NCBI GenBank assembly: GCA_029881495.1
Contig: JAOUMJ010000004.1
Span: forward strand, 92,476 to 130,547
DNA: 38,072 nucleotides
Origin: Nitrospinota bacterium
GTDB lineage: Bacteria; Nitrospinota_A; UBA7883; JACRGQ01
Reading direction: 5' to 3'
Made by a program: the position numbers and the translations under genes. Under the pieces are notes generated by a model that was not told the DNA's origin, did not search any database, and saw only the letters and a program-made list of their open reading frames with translations. Below are positions 8,407 through 15,841 of the stretch, piece by piece (position 1 is the first letter of the stretch; every line of letters starts with the position of its first letter).

Positions 8407-9201
8407 TTGTTAACTGTAAAATTTTTGATCGTTGACGACTCTGCCGTGGCCAGGAAGGCTATCAGGAGAGTGCTGGAGATGCAGCTGGGGGTGCAGAAGA
8501 TTTTTGAAGCCGAGAACGGCGAGCATGCGATAGAAATCCTTCACAAGGAACAAGTCGAATTCATCATTTCCGACTGGGAGATGCCGGGGATGAACGGTGA
8601 GGAGTTTCTGTATGAGGTTCGAAACAGCCGGAAATGGAAAGACCTTCCATTCATCATGGCCACCATTCACGGTGACAGGGATCATGTAATAACCGCTATC
8701 CAGAACGGCGTATCCAATTATGTCGTAAAGCCGTTTTCCGCCAAGGAGCTTGAAGAAAAGATCAGGAGGACGTGGAGCAGTTCAAACCGCAGGGAATCCG
8801 AAAGATATTACTCGCTCCCAAAACACCAGGCGGTCATGATGGCTGACGACAGGAAATATACATGCACTATCCTTAATATCAGCAGAATGGGAATGCTGGT
8901 TCAGCTTAAATACGATCCTTCTCTTCAGCTCATGAAGACCTACGACATATCAATAATAGTCGAGTGGAGCCGCCCGACCGCCCGTTCCGTCACGGTAAGC
9001 CCTCTTGAAGGGATGTGCACTCGGCTTGAGCTGGATGATTCCTTCCACCCGAGCCCGGAAAACTGCTGTATGGGGCTCTGGTTCGGCGTGAACAGAATGG
9101 AGGGATCGGTGGAGAGAAGTCTCAACAAACTTCTCGACGCGCTAAGAGAGTCGTCGCCAGATATGATCCACGATAATACCAATATCAAGTGGGAGTATTG
9201 A
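8407..9201 (+). CDS. Receiver-PilZ response regulator
   Basis: The 264-residue protein is a tandem paralog of the preceding gene. Its receiver is intact: acidic pocket Asp10-Asp11 (LIVDDSA), phosphoacceptor Asp56 in FIISDWEMPGMNG, and Lys in YVVKPFSAKEL. The PilZ domain has RxxxR (RESER) and NISRMG, the c-di-GMP-binding signatures. It should connect a histidine kinase signal to c-di-GMP-dependent behaviour such as motility or surface attachment. The start is TTG at 8407 with AAGGA nine bases upstream, the same rare start as its paralog. A 167-base gap separates the two, holding a small inverted repeat (CCGGAT...ATCCGG, about 8337-8357). No cognate kinase is adjacent; the two kinases at 31092-35973 are candidates only by proximity. 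Confidence 0.92.
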   Translation: MLTVKFLIVDDSAVARKAIRRVLEMQLGVQKIFEAENGEHAIEILHKEQVEFIISDWEMPGMNGEEFLYEVRNSRKWKDLPFIMATIHGDRDHVITAIQNGVSNYVVKPFSAKELEEKIRRTWSSSNRRESERYYSLPKHQAVMMADDRKYTCTILNISRMGMLVQLKYDPSLQLMKTYDISIIVEWSRPTARSVTVSPLEGMCTRLELDDSFHPSPENCCMGLWFGVNRMEGSVERSLNKLLDALRESSPDMIHDNTNIKWEY

Positions 9202-9228
9202 TGGAGAGGGAGCGCATGGGGAGTTTCG

Positions 9229-9612
9229 ATGATTAAAATTGCCGCCGCTATCGGTCTTGTATTCGGCGTGATGACGGTGATATCGGGAGGCGCGGTAATT
9301 TTCGGAGGGAGCGGAGTAAAGGAGATGGCCGGAAACTATCTCCCTTTCGTGGTCTGGTTCAATTTCATTGCCGGGTTTGCCTATGTAGCCGCTGGAGCCG
9401 GTCTTTTTGTGGGGAGGGGATGGTCGGCGCCGCTTTCGCTTGCGATAGCAATAGTTACGGGAATAGTGTTTCTCGTTTTCCTCGCCTTCGTGGCGTTTGG
9501 CACCCCTTACGAGATGCGCACGGTCTTCGCCCTGATTTTCAGAGGGGGACTCTGGGGAGCAATCGCCTATCTCGCTTTCCGACATTTCAAAGGCGTGGCG
9601 GCTGCCGGGTGA
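9229..9612 (+). CDS. Small four-helix membrane protein of unknown function
   Basis: This 127-residue product has about four hydrophobic helices (near residues 4-24, 40-62, 68-90 and 98-118) joined by short Gly-rich turns, with no recognisable catalytic or binding motif. The ATG at 9229 has GGGGAG five bases upstream. It follows the receiver-PilZ gene by 27 bases on the same strand, so it may be co-transcribed. Its TGA stop abuts the stop of the convergent clpS gene with no base between. I do not recognise the family. Confidence 0.75.
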   Translation: MIKIAAAIGLVFGVMTVISGGAVIFGGSGVKEMAGNYLPFVVWFNFIAGFAYVAAGAGLFVGRGWSAPLSLAIAIVTGIVFLVFLAFVAFGTPYEMRTVFALIFRGGLWGAIAYLAFRHFKGVAAAG

Positions 9613-9921
9613 TCAGACAGGTTCAATGGTGAACGTAAGGGGGTAATCGAATCCCCTGGCGTAATTGTGCGCCTGTTCCACCTTGAATTCAGCCCTCTCC
9701 AGCGGCATTATCGCTACGAGTGCATATCCGCTCTTGTGGGCCTCGATCATTACTTCCCTGGCCTTTTCATGCTCAAGGGAGAAAAAGCGGACAATGACGG
9801 AGATGACGAAATCCATCGGCGTGATATCGTCGTTATGCAATATCACCTTATGTTGCGGGATAAGGATCACCTGGCTGTCGGTACCCTCCTGCGTTTCCCT
9901 TAAAGGGTCTTCTTTTTTCAA
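9613..9921 (-). CDS. clpS: ATP-dependent Clp protease adaptor ClpS
   Basis: ClpS delivers N-degron substrates to ClpAP. The 102-residue protein has a flexible N-terminal tail followed by the family core: KVILHNDDITPMDFVISVI, containing the Asn-Asp-Asp of the N-degron pocket, then the helix AREVMIEAHKSGYALVAIMPLERAE. The start is TTG at 9921; the AAGGAG Shine-Dalgarno lies inside the last codons of lolD, six bases upstream, so translation depends on the operon. clpA, its usual neighbour, is not in the window. Confidence 0.96.
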   Translation of the reverse strand: MKKEDPLRETQEGTDSQVILIPQHKVILHNDDITPMDFVISVIVRFFSLEHEKAREVMIEAHKSGYALVAIMPLERAEFKVEQAHNYARGFDYPLTFTIEPV

Positions 9922-9924
9922 GGA

Positions 9925-10614
9925 CTACTCCTTAGTGCGCAATATCCCTTCGTGCAGTTCATAAACACGGTCCATCTCTCTGGCAAGCCTCAGATTGTGC
10001 GTCACGATTACCGATGCGAGATTTCTCTCCTTCACCAGTTTCCTTAGCATTCCAAAAACATCCTCGGCTGTTTTTTCATCCAGATTACCCGTTGGCTCGT
10101 CGGCAAGCAATACGCTTGGATTATTTATCAGGGCGCGGACCATCGCGGTTCTCTGCTGTTCGCCACCCGATAGTTTTCCCGGCCTGTGATCCATCCTGTC
10201 GGCCAGCCCTATCGACGCGAAAAGTTCTTCGGCCCTGCCAATCGCTTCACTCTTTTCCATACCGGCTATCATCGCCGGTATCAAAACGTTTTCCAGGGCG
10301 GTGAATTCGGGCAGGAGGTGATGGAACTGAAATACGAAACCTATCTTGCGCCCCCTTACACCCGACCGGCTGGTGTCTTTTAATCTGTAAATGTCGTCAC
10401 CGTCGATGGAGACCTCCCCCCCGCTCGGCTGTTCAAGCCCGCCGAGGATATGGAGAAGCGTCGATTTGCCGACTCCCGACGCGCCGACGATGCCGAGAAG
10501 CTCGCCGCTCCTGACGGTAAGGTCGAGGCCGCGCAGGACGTCGATCTTTTTCCGGTCCATGGTGAAGCTCCGGCGGAGTCCCTTCGCCTGAATAACTTCT
10601 TTCTCCTTCTCCAT
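9925..10614 (-). CDS. lolD: LolD-type ABC transporter ATP-binding protein
   Basis: The 229-residue protein is an ABC ATPase of the LolD/MacB class. It has Walker [10 protein letters not shown] (about 44-52), a Q-loop in [12 protein letters not shown], the signature LSGGEQQR, Walker [13 protein letters not shown] and the switch His in [22 protein letters not shown] is characteristic of LolD, which powers release of outer-membrane lipoproteins from the inner membrane. The permease partner (LolC/LolE) is not in the window, so a different MacB-like export role cannot be excluded. It starts nine bases after ligA and ends three bases before clpS in a compact minus-strand operon. Confidence 0.88.
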   Translation of the reverse strand: MEKEKEVIQAKGLRRSFTMDRKKIDVLRGLDLTVRSGELLGIVGASGVGKSTLLHILGGLEQPSGGEVSIDGDDIYRLKDTSRSGVRGRKIGFVFQFHHLLPEFTALENVLIPAMIAGMEKSEAIGRAEELFASIGLADRMDHRPGKLSGGEQQRTAMVRALINNPSVLLADEPTGNLDEKTAEDVFGMLRKLVKERNLASVIVTHNLRLAREMDRVYELHEGILRTKE

Positions 10615-10623
10615 CCCTATAAT

Positions 10624-12690
10624 CTACACTATCGGCAGTCCGATTTGTGTCCCTCCCGGTTTTGACTCCCCTTCCAGCATTTCCTTGAACTCCTTTTCCG
10701 AAATTATCCTTACGCCAAGCTCTTTGGCCCTATCGTATTTGGAGCCGGGCTCTTCGCCGGCGAGAAGGTAATCGGTCTTTTTGCTCACCGTCCCTGTTAC
10801 GCGCCCACCGGCTCTAGTGATCAGCTCCTTTGCCTTGTCGCGCGAATAGTTTTCAAGCGTTCCGGTGAGCACGAAGTTCTTCCCTTCGAAGAGCTGGATA
10901 TCGGGCGACTCATGCTGACTTTCCAGGGAGACGCCCCGCTCCCCAAGTTTTTGTATCAGGTCTCTGTTTTTCGCTTCGGCAAAAAAGGCGATTACCGAAC
11001 CGGCTACCTCGTCCCCTATTTCGTAGATCTTCACCATCTCTTCACGTGTAGCTCTCATCAACTTTTCCATCGCAGTGAAATTCCGCGAGAGGAGGAGCGA
11101 TGCGCGCGCGCCGACATGCTTTATGCCGAGCGCCATCAGTACCCTCTGCATTCCGCGCCCCTTCGCTTCCTCGATAGCCGCGCGGAGGTTCTCGGCGGAC
11201 TTCCCACCCATCTTTTCGAGCTCGGCCACTTTCGTGAAATCGAGCGCGAATATGTCGGCGACGTCCTTCACCATTCCGTTTGATATGAATTGCTCTATAA
11301 GGGCCGGGCCGAGGCCGTCGATATCAAGCCCCCCTTTCGAGGCGAAGTGGATGATAGATTCGCGAATCTGATCTGGGCAGTTCCTGTTTGGGCAATACCA
11401 CGCCGCTTCACCCGCTTCCCGTTTCGCCCTTAAGCCGCACGACGGGCAGGTTTGCGGCATATTGAATTCGGAGGAGCCGCTTTTCCTCTTTTCCTTTATC
11501 ACCCGTATTACCTGCGGGATTATCTCTCCCGCCTTTTCGATTATTACCGTATCTCCGATACGGACATCCTTTTTTCGCAGTTCATCCTCGTTATGCAGTG
11601 TCGCCCGCGAAATGGTAGAGCCGGAGAGGAAAACAGGTTCCAACTCTGCAACCGGCGTGAGCCTCCCGGTACGGCCAACCTGTATTACGATATTTCTAAT
11701 AACTGTCTCCGCTTCCTCCGCCTTGAATTTCCAGGCTATCGCCCAGCGGGGGAACTTGGATGTGCTCCCAAGCTCCCTTTGGGCAGAGAGGGAATTCACC
11801 TTTATCACAACGCCGTCGGTCTCGAAGTCGAGACCTTTTCTTCTCTCGTCCTGCATGGCGATATTTTCAAGGACCGATCCGATGTCCTGATGTTTCTCAA
11901 AAGGTTCATTTACTGTAAAACCTGTTTTTTTCAGGAACATCATAAGTTCGTATTGCGTTTTCACCCCTTCGGCTTCCAGAGATTTTTTATTTTTATCGAA
12001 AACAAAAAGTGAGTAAGCCAGGAAGTTGAGCTTCCTTTCAGCAGTGATATTCGCATCGAGGAGACGGACGGAACCTGCCGAAGCGTTCCTGGGATTTGCG
12101 AAAGGTTCATCGCCATCTTTTATTCTTTGTTGGTTGAGCGCGATGAAGTCGGAAGTCTTCATATATATCTCCCCCCTTATCTCCGCGTGGCCCCAGTTTT
12201 CGGGCCACTCTATTTTTTGCGGTATGGAGCCTATGGTCTTGATGTTTTCAGTTACATCTTCCCCTGTTTTTCCATCCCCCCTTGTCAGGCCTTTTATCAG
12301 CCCCCCATTTTCATAGATGAGATTGACTCCGAGGCCGTCTATTTTCAGTTCCGTTATGTATTCCGGTTTTTTTGATTCGAGGTTTTTCGATACCCTCTCG
12401 TCGAATTTTATAAGCTCATCCGGAGTGAACGCGTTGTCGAGGGAGAGCATAGGGGGATTGTGATGATAGGTTTTGAATTTTTCCGAAACGCCTCCACCCA
12501 CTTTTCTGGTAGGTGAATCTTTCGGTACCGGCGCCCCCTCTTCCTCTTCCAGGCGGCGCAGTTCGCGCATGAGGGCGTCGTATTCGGAATCGGGAACAGT
12601 CGGGCTGTCTTTTAGATAATACTCTTCGTTGTATTTTTTAAGAAGCGTTCTCAGTTCTTGAATACGGTCCTTGCGGCTTTGAGGAGCCAC
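10624..12690 (-). CDS. ligA: NAD-dependent DNA ligase (LigA)
   Basis: LigA seals nicks in replication and repair using NAD. The 688-residue protein has the N-terminal Ia helices (ELRTLLKKYNEEYYLKDSP), the adenylation motif ELKIDGLGVN with Lys about 116 as nucleotide acceptor, the OB fold, a four-cysteine zinc finger (CPSC...CPNRNC), helix-hairpin-helix repeats and a C-terminal BRCT domain beginning near FEGKNFVLTGTL. Length is typical. Translation starts at GTG 12690, directly after the TAA of the small upstream Cys/His gene, with GGGA just upstream; no ATG fits the family N-terminus. It lies nine bases upstream of lolD. Confidence 0.98.
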   Translation of the reverse strand: MAPQSRKDRIQELRTLLKKYNEEYYLKDSPTVPDSEYDALMRELRRLEEEEGAPVPKDSPTRKVGGGVSEKFKTYHHNPPMLSLDNAFTPDELIKFDERVSKNLESKKPEYITELKIDGLGVNLIYENGGLIKGLTRGDGKTGEDVTENIKTIGSIPQKIEWPENWGHAEIRGEIYMKTSDFIALNQQRIKDGDEPFANPRNASAGSVRLLDANITAERKLNFLAYSLFVFDKNKKSLEAEGVKTQYELMMFLKKTGFTVNEPFEKHQDIGSVLENIAMQDERRKGLDFETDGVVIKVNSLSAQRELGSTSKFPRWAIAWKFKAEEAETVIRNIVIQVGRTGRLTPVAELEPVFLSGSTISRATLHNEDELRKKDVRIGDTVIIEKAGEIIPQVIRVIKEKRKSGSSEFNMPQTCPSCGLRAKREAGEAAWYCPNRNCPDQIRESIIHFASKGGLDIDGLGPALIEQFISNGMVKDVADIFALDFTKVAELEKMGGKSAENLRAAIEEAKGRGMQRVLMALGIKHVGARASLLLSRNFTAMEKLMRATREEMVKIYEIGDEVAGSVIAFFAEAKNRDLIQKLGERGVSLESQHESPDIQLFEGKNFVLTGTLENYSRDKAKELITRAGGRVTGTVSKKTDYLLAGEEPGSKYDRAKELGVRIISEKEFKEMLEGESKPGGTQIGLPIV

Positions 12691-12957
12691 TTATCCCGCA
12701 AGGCGGACGAACTTGATGAAAGGGAGGATTCTCTTGATATCTTCCTGTGAAAGCTCGTCACCTCTCCTGTATAGGTTCAGGATCTGCGCGTCAATCGCTT
12801 CGTAATGTCCGTTCCAGCAGTGGTAGGTAAGAAGAGGGGTGCCGGTGTTGTCGATTACCCTCGAAAACCAGATGGGCGCCTCACAATGCCTGCAGTGGCC
12901 GAATATCTTGGTATATTTTTTTGCCAATCTCGTCTGCGGGTCTATCCGTCCTGCCAT
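12691..12957 (-). CDS. Small Cys/His-rich protein, probable zinc-binding, unknown function
   Basis: This 88-residue product carries CRHC and, about twenty-five residues later, CWNGH, a pattern consistent with a single zinc ribbon or related treble-clef site. The remainder is basic at the N-terminus and helical at the C-terminus (DELSQEDIKRIL). It is the first gene of the ligA-lolD-clpS run and its TAA stop abuts the ligA GTG, so it is probably translated as a unit with ligA. I do not recognise a named family; a DNA- or RNA-binding accessory is possible but unproven. Confidence 0.7.
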   Translation of the reverse strand: MAGRIDPQTRLAKKYTKIFGHCRHCEAPIWFSRVIDNTGTPLLTYHCWNGHYEAIDAQILNLYRRGDELSQEDIKRILPFIKFVRLAG

Positions 12958-12980
12958 TTTCCAAATGTCTCCCTAAATTT

Positions 12981-13010
12981 TTGGTTAGTATAACAGAAAG
13001 TGTTTATATA
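12981..13010 (+). promoter_or_regulatory. Candidate promoter for the ATP-grasp operon
   Basis: TTGGTT at 12981-12986 and TATATA at 13005-13010 are separated by 18 bases. Transcription from here would start about 13017, ten bases before the GGAGG at 13027. The match to consensus is moderate, so this is a suggestion. Confidence 0.4.
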
Positions 13011-13026
13011 AATGAGCCTAAAAAAT

Positions 13027-13043
13027 GGAGGCTGGAAATCCTG
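13027..13043 (+). promoter_or_regulatory. Ribosome binding site deciding a probable CTG start
   Basis: GGAGG at 13027-13031 lies nine bases before CTG at 13041-13043. In the ATP-grasp reading frame no ATG or GTG occurs near the conserved N-terminus. The only upstream in-frame TTG, at 12981, lies in the proposed -35 region. An ATG at 13025 is out of frame. Confidence 0.55.
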
Positions 13044-14159
13044 AAGATAAATTTTATCGGCGGTCGTGTACGCCCATTCGCTGAGCTGGCCTGCACCTTT
13101 GGCTACAAAGTGGGAGCGTTCGACCTCTTCAACGACTGGGATCTGGCGAAATTCATTATTGATGGGAGCGCCATCACCGGCAAAGAGACGAGAGAGCCGT
13201 CTTACAGTAAACCTTCCTGCTGGAATGATATTCGGCACGAATATAAGAAATTCGATATGGGGCCGATAATCTTCTGCGGGCCGATAGAGGCTACCCCTGA
13301 AGTGGCTGAAGAGGCAAGCCGGACGCGCGAAGTGTGGAACGCGCCGCCGGATGCGATGAGGAGATGCAGGGATATCCGGTTTTTACGGAGCATGGCGAGC
13401 GGCGGGATACTCTATCCATCGAATGATTTCGATGGGTCCGGGAGATGGATAAGAAAAGATCTTTACGGCGCCGGAGGAACGTCGGTCTCGGATTACAAAG
13501 GGGAAAAACTTCATGGAAGCGAATATACTCAGAGATATATTCAGGGGGGTTCGATCGGCGCTACCTATTTCACATCCGCGGGTGGGACATCCCTCCTCGG
13601 TGTTACGCGGCATTTGAACGGTTACGTGGCGTTTCGCCAGCCGGAGTTCTCCTTCGGCGGCATTCTTTATCCTGCCGTAATTGATGATGATGCCGATGTG
13701 ATGCTTGAGGAGTTTGGAAAGCTGGCTGGTGACGCTTCGGGATTGCGCGGTTTCTGGGGAGCGGACTTCATTCTCGGGGTGGACAAAAGGATTTGGCTGT
13801 TGGAGATAAATCCCCGCCCGACCGCGTCTTTAGAGCTTATCGCGAAGGAGCATGGTATCGATATTGTTTCGCTTCAAGGTGAGTCTGTACGTGGCGGCAA
13901 GGATAAGCATGAAAGGCTGGTGCAGAAGCCGGGGAGGTTTTCCGGCACCGCAGTCTGCTATGCGGAGGACGATCTGATATTCGCTTCACCCGGAATTTGG
14001 TTCGAAAAAGGGGGGAGAGACCTGCCGTATCACGGTGAAGCCGTCAAAAAAGGGGAGCCGGTGCTTTCCCTGTACGCTGAATCGGGTTCAGCCGAGGGTG
14101 TAATGCAGAAAATGGAAAAGCTGGCCGCAGAATTTTATCGAAAAGAGGTGCAGTTCTGA
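13041..14159 (+). CDS. ATP-grasp enzyme, substrate unknown
   Basis: The 372-residue protein begins with a Rossmann-like strand (KINFIGGRVRPFAELA), then DLFNDWDL, as in ATP-grasp proteins that act on carboxylates. The ATP-binding region includes WIRKDLYGAGGTSV; the metal site includes GADFIL and LLEINPRPTASLEL, with the Glu and Asn of the ATP-grasp fold. The C-terminal tail (GEPVLSLYAESGSAEG) looks like the end of biotin-carboxylase-type ATP-grasp proteins. I see some resemblance to ATP-grasp proteins found in tetrahydromethanopterin-linked clusters, but no other such gene is here. The probable start is CTG 13041. It leads a four-gene plus-strand block with a YwiC-like protein, a hydrolase and a MurF-like ligase. 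Confidence 0.82.
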   Translation: MKINFIGGRVRPFAELACTFGYKVGAFDLFNDWDLAKFIIDGSAITGKETREPSYSKPSCWNDIRHEYKKFDMGPIIFCGPIEATPEVAEEASRTREVWNAPPDAMRRCRDIRFLRSMASGGILYPSNDFDGSGRWIRKDLYGAGGTSVSDYKGEKLHGSEYTQRYIQGGSIGATYFTSAGGTSLLGVTRHLNGYVAFRQPEFSFGGILYPAVIDDDADVMLEEFGKLAGDASGLRGFWGADFILGVDKRIWLLEINPRPTASLELIAKEHGIDIVSLQGESVRGGKDKHERLVQKPGRFSGTAVCYAEDDLIFASPGIWFEKGGRDLPYHGEAVKKGEPVLSLYAESGSAEGVMQKMEKLAAEFYRKEVQF

Positions 14160-14184
14160 ACGATATTAGCGTAGTATATCGTCC

Positions 14185-14985
14185 ATGAGCGATACAAAAA
14201 TGATTATGCCGAAGGAACACGGGATGTGGGCCTGGATTCTTCTCCCCCTTATCGTCGGCATCGGAAGCGCCACAGGCCCAAAAGTTTTGGGGATGCCTCT
14301 GCTTATCTCGGTCATTTTATGGTTTCTCGCGTTCACACCGGCGAGAATGATATACAAAAACGCGAAAAAGGGGATACCGCAGTCTGACAATGTTATCAAG
14401 TGGTGCATCAGGTATTCGGCGCTGGGTCTTGCTTTTGTTTACGTTTCGCTGTCGTTGCAGATCCGCTCACTTCTTGTTTTTGCGCTCTTTGCTCCGCTTT
14501 TCTATTTTGGAGTGAGGGCTTCGTACGCGGGGTACCAGCGAAGTTTCATATTTGAGATTACGGGGATAGTTTTTCTTTCGCTACTCTCGTTCGGCGGAGC
14601 GCTCACGGTTTCCGGCACTCTGTCTCAAGCTGATGTCGCGGTTTGGGCGGTGTTGCTTCTGTTTCTACTCGACAGGAATCTTCAGGCGAGAAACGCCGTG
14701 AGGGGGGGGGATTGGTTCGAAGAGGAGCCGCCGAAGGCGAGCGAGCTGAGATTCGTATTCCGGATAAATATTTTCATAGCTCTTGCGTCGCTTCTGATAG
14801 CGTCGCTCCTGCTGGAATATTTCATGATGCCAAAAATCTATATGGCGGCTTTCCTGCCAGGTTTTCTTGCAACCGGTTATTTCTTCATGAGGCCGCCGAC
14901 ATCCGTGAAGAGCCTCGGGTGGATGGAAGTCGCGGTTGCTGTTTCCTACGCGATCATTTTTCTCTATCTAAAATCCACCTTATAA
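14185..14985 (+). CDS. YwiC-like polytopic membrane protein
   Basis: The 266-residue protein opens with MPKEHGMWAWILLPLIVGI, close to the N-terminal signature of the YwiC-like family (P-K-[EQ]-H-G-x-W-A). It has about eight membrane helices. The family's biochemical role is not established; its pattern of charged residues before helix one recalls membrane prenyltransferase-like folds, but I would not assign an activity. ATG 14185 has no clear Shine-Dalgarno; Met at residues 6 or 8 are alternatives. A 7-bp inverted repeat (ACGATAT at 14160-14166, ATATCGT at 14176-14182) fills the short gap after the ATP-grasp gene. Confidence 0.75.
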   Translation: MSDTKMIMPKEHGMWAWILLPLIVGIGSATGPKVLGMPLLISVILWFLAFTPARMIYKNAKKGIPQSDNVIKWCIRYSALGLAFVYVSLSLQIRSLLVFALFAPLFYFGVRASYAGYQRSFIFEITGIVFLSLLSFGGALTVSGTLSQADVAVWAVLLLFLLDRNLQARNAVRGGDWFEEEPPKASELRFVFRINIFIALASLLIASLLLEYFMMPKIYMAAFLPGFLATGYFFMRPPTSVKSLGWMEVAVAVSYAIIFLYLKSTL

Positions 14986-15073
14986 CCTGGCGGTGTGCCG
15001 GATCTTTTTCTTCTCAACCGGCATTTGCCACGCTGATGAAATGGGGCGCTCTAATGTCCTATAATCACCTCTA

Positions 15074-15841
15074 ATGTTTATAGAGGTTTCAGGCTGCAGG
15101 GTATATTTTGAAGAGGCTGGAAAGGGTGAACCCCTGCTCCTGTTGCACGGCTGGGGCGTTTCGAGCGAGACGCTAAAACCGCTCTTTTATCACCTTGCGA
15201 AGAGGAGGCATGTGCGCGTAATCGATTTTCCCGGGTTCGGACTTTCGAACGCTCCCCCATCCGGAGGTGGCGAGGTCTGGGGGACGAGTGAATACGCGGA
15301 GATGCTTCATTCCATTCTTGATTCGTGGGGATGGAAGGGGGCCGACGTATTGGCCCACTCTTTTGGATGCAGGGTGGTCATCCGCCTGATTGCGGGGAGG
15401 AAGGGATATTTCAAAAGACTTCTCCTCACCGGCGCCCCTGGGATCAGGCTGAAAGGGAGCGTCCCTCTTTACAAGAAAATCCTCTCCTTGGCCGGGAAGA
15501 TGTTTGCCTCGTTTGGCCCCCCCGGAAGATGGGTAAGGGGGAGGATATATGCAAAGATCGGTTCTGCCGATTACATCGCCGCAGGCGAGATGCGCGACAT
15601 ACTTGTAAAGGTTGTAAACGAGGATCTCTCCCCGCTTCTGGCGGAAGTGGAGAACGAGACCCTGCTGGTCTGGGGAGAAGCCGACACCGCGACCCCGCTT
15701 GAGATAGGGAAGAAGATGGAAGCTCTGATGCCAAACGTCACGCTCAATGTCATACCGGGAGCCGGGCATTACTCCTTCACGGAAAAGCCGGAGACCTTTT
15801 TCTCCATTGCCGACAGATTTTTCGAGCGGGATAACCGATGA
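15074..15841 (+). CDS. Alpha/beta hydrolase
   Basis: The 255-residue protein is a single alpha/beta-hydrolase domain. The oxyanion-hole strand is LLLLHGWG. The nucleophile Ser is about residue 96 in LAHSFGC, the acid Asp about 204 in VWGEADTATP, and the His about 232 in PGAGHYSF. There is no signal peptide, so it should act in the cytoplasm. It follows the YwiC-like gene by 88 bases and overlaps the MurF-like gene by four bases (ATGA), so the two proteins are probably made in fixed ratio. The start lacks a Shine-Dalgarno, and a TATAAT at 15060-15065 sits just upstream. Substrate cannot be read from sequence; an ester or peptide-like product of the ligase is a reasonable guess. Confidence 0.9.
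   Translation: MFIEVSGCRVYFEEAGKGEPLLLLHGWGVSSETLKPLFYHLAKRRHVRVIDFPGFGLSNAPPSGGGEVWGTSEYAEMLHSILDSWGWKGADVLAHSFGCRVVIRLIAGRKGYFKRLLLTGAPGIRLKGSVPLYKKILSLAGKMFASFGPPGRWVRGRIYAKIGSADYIAAGEMRDILVKVVNEDLSPLLAEVENETLLVWGEADTATPLEIGKKMEALMPNVTLNVIPGAGHYSFTEKPETFFSIADRFFERDNR

Noticed and set aside
15035-15074. Short 12-codon frame ending TAATG at the hydrolase start, and a TATAAT at 15060
   Set aside because: No ribosome site for the mini-frame and no -35 at proper spacing for the -10-like box; a leaderless start is possible but unsupported.
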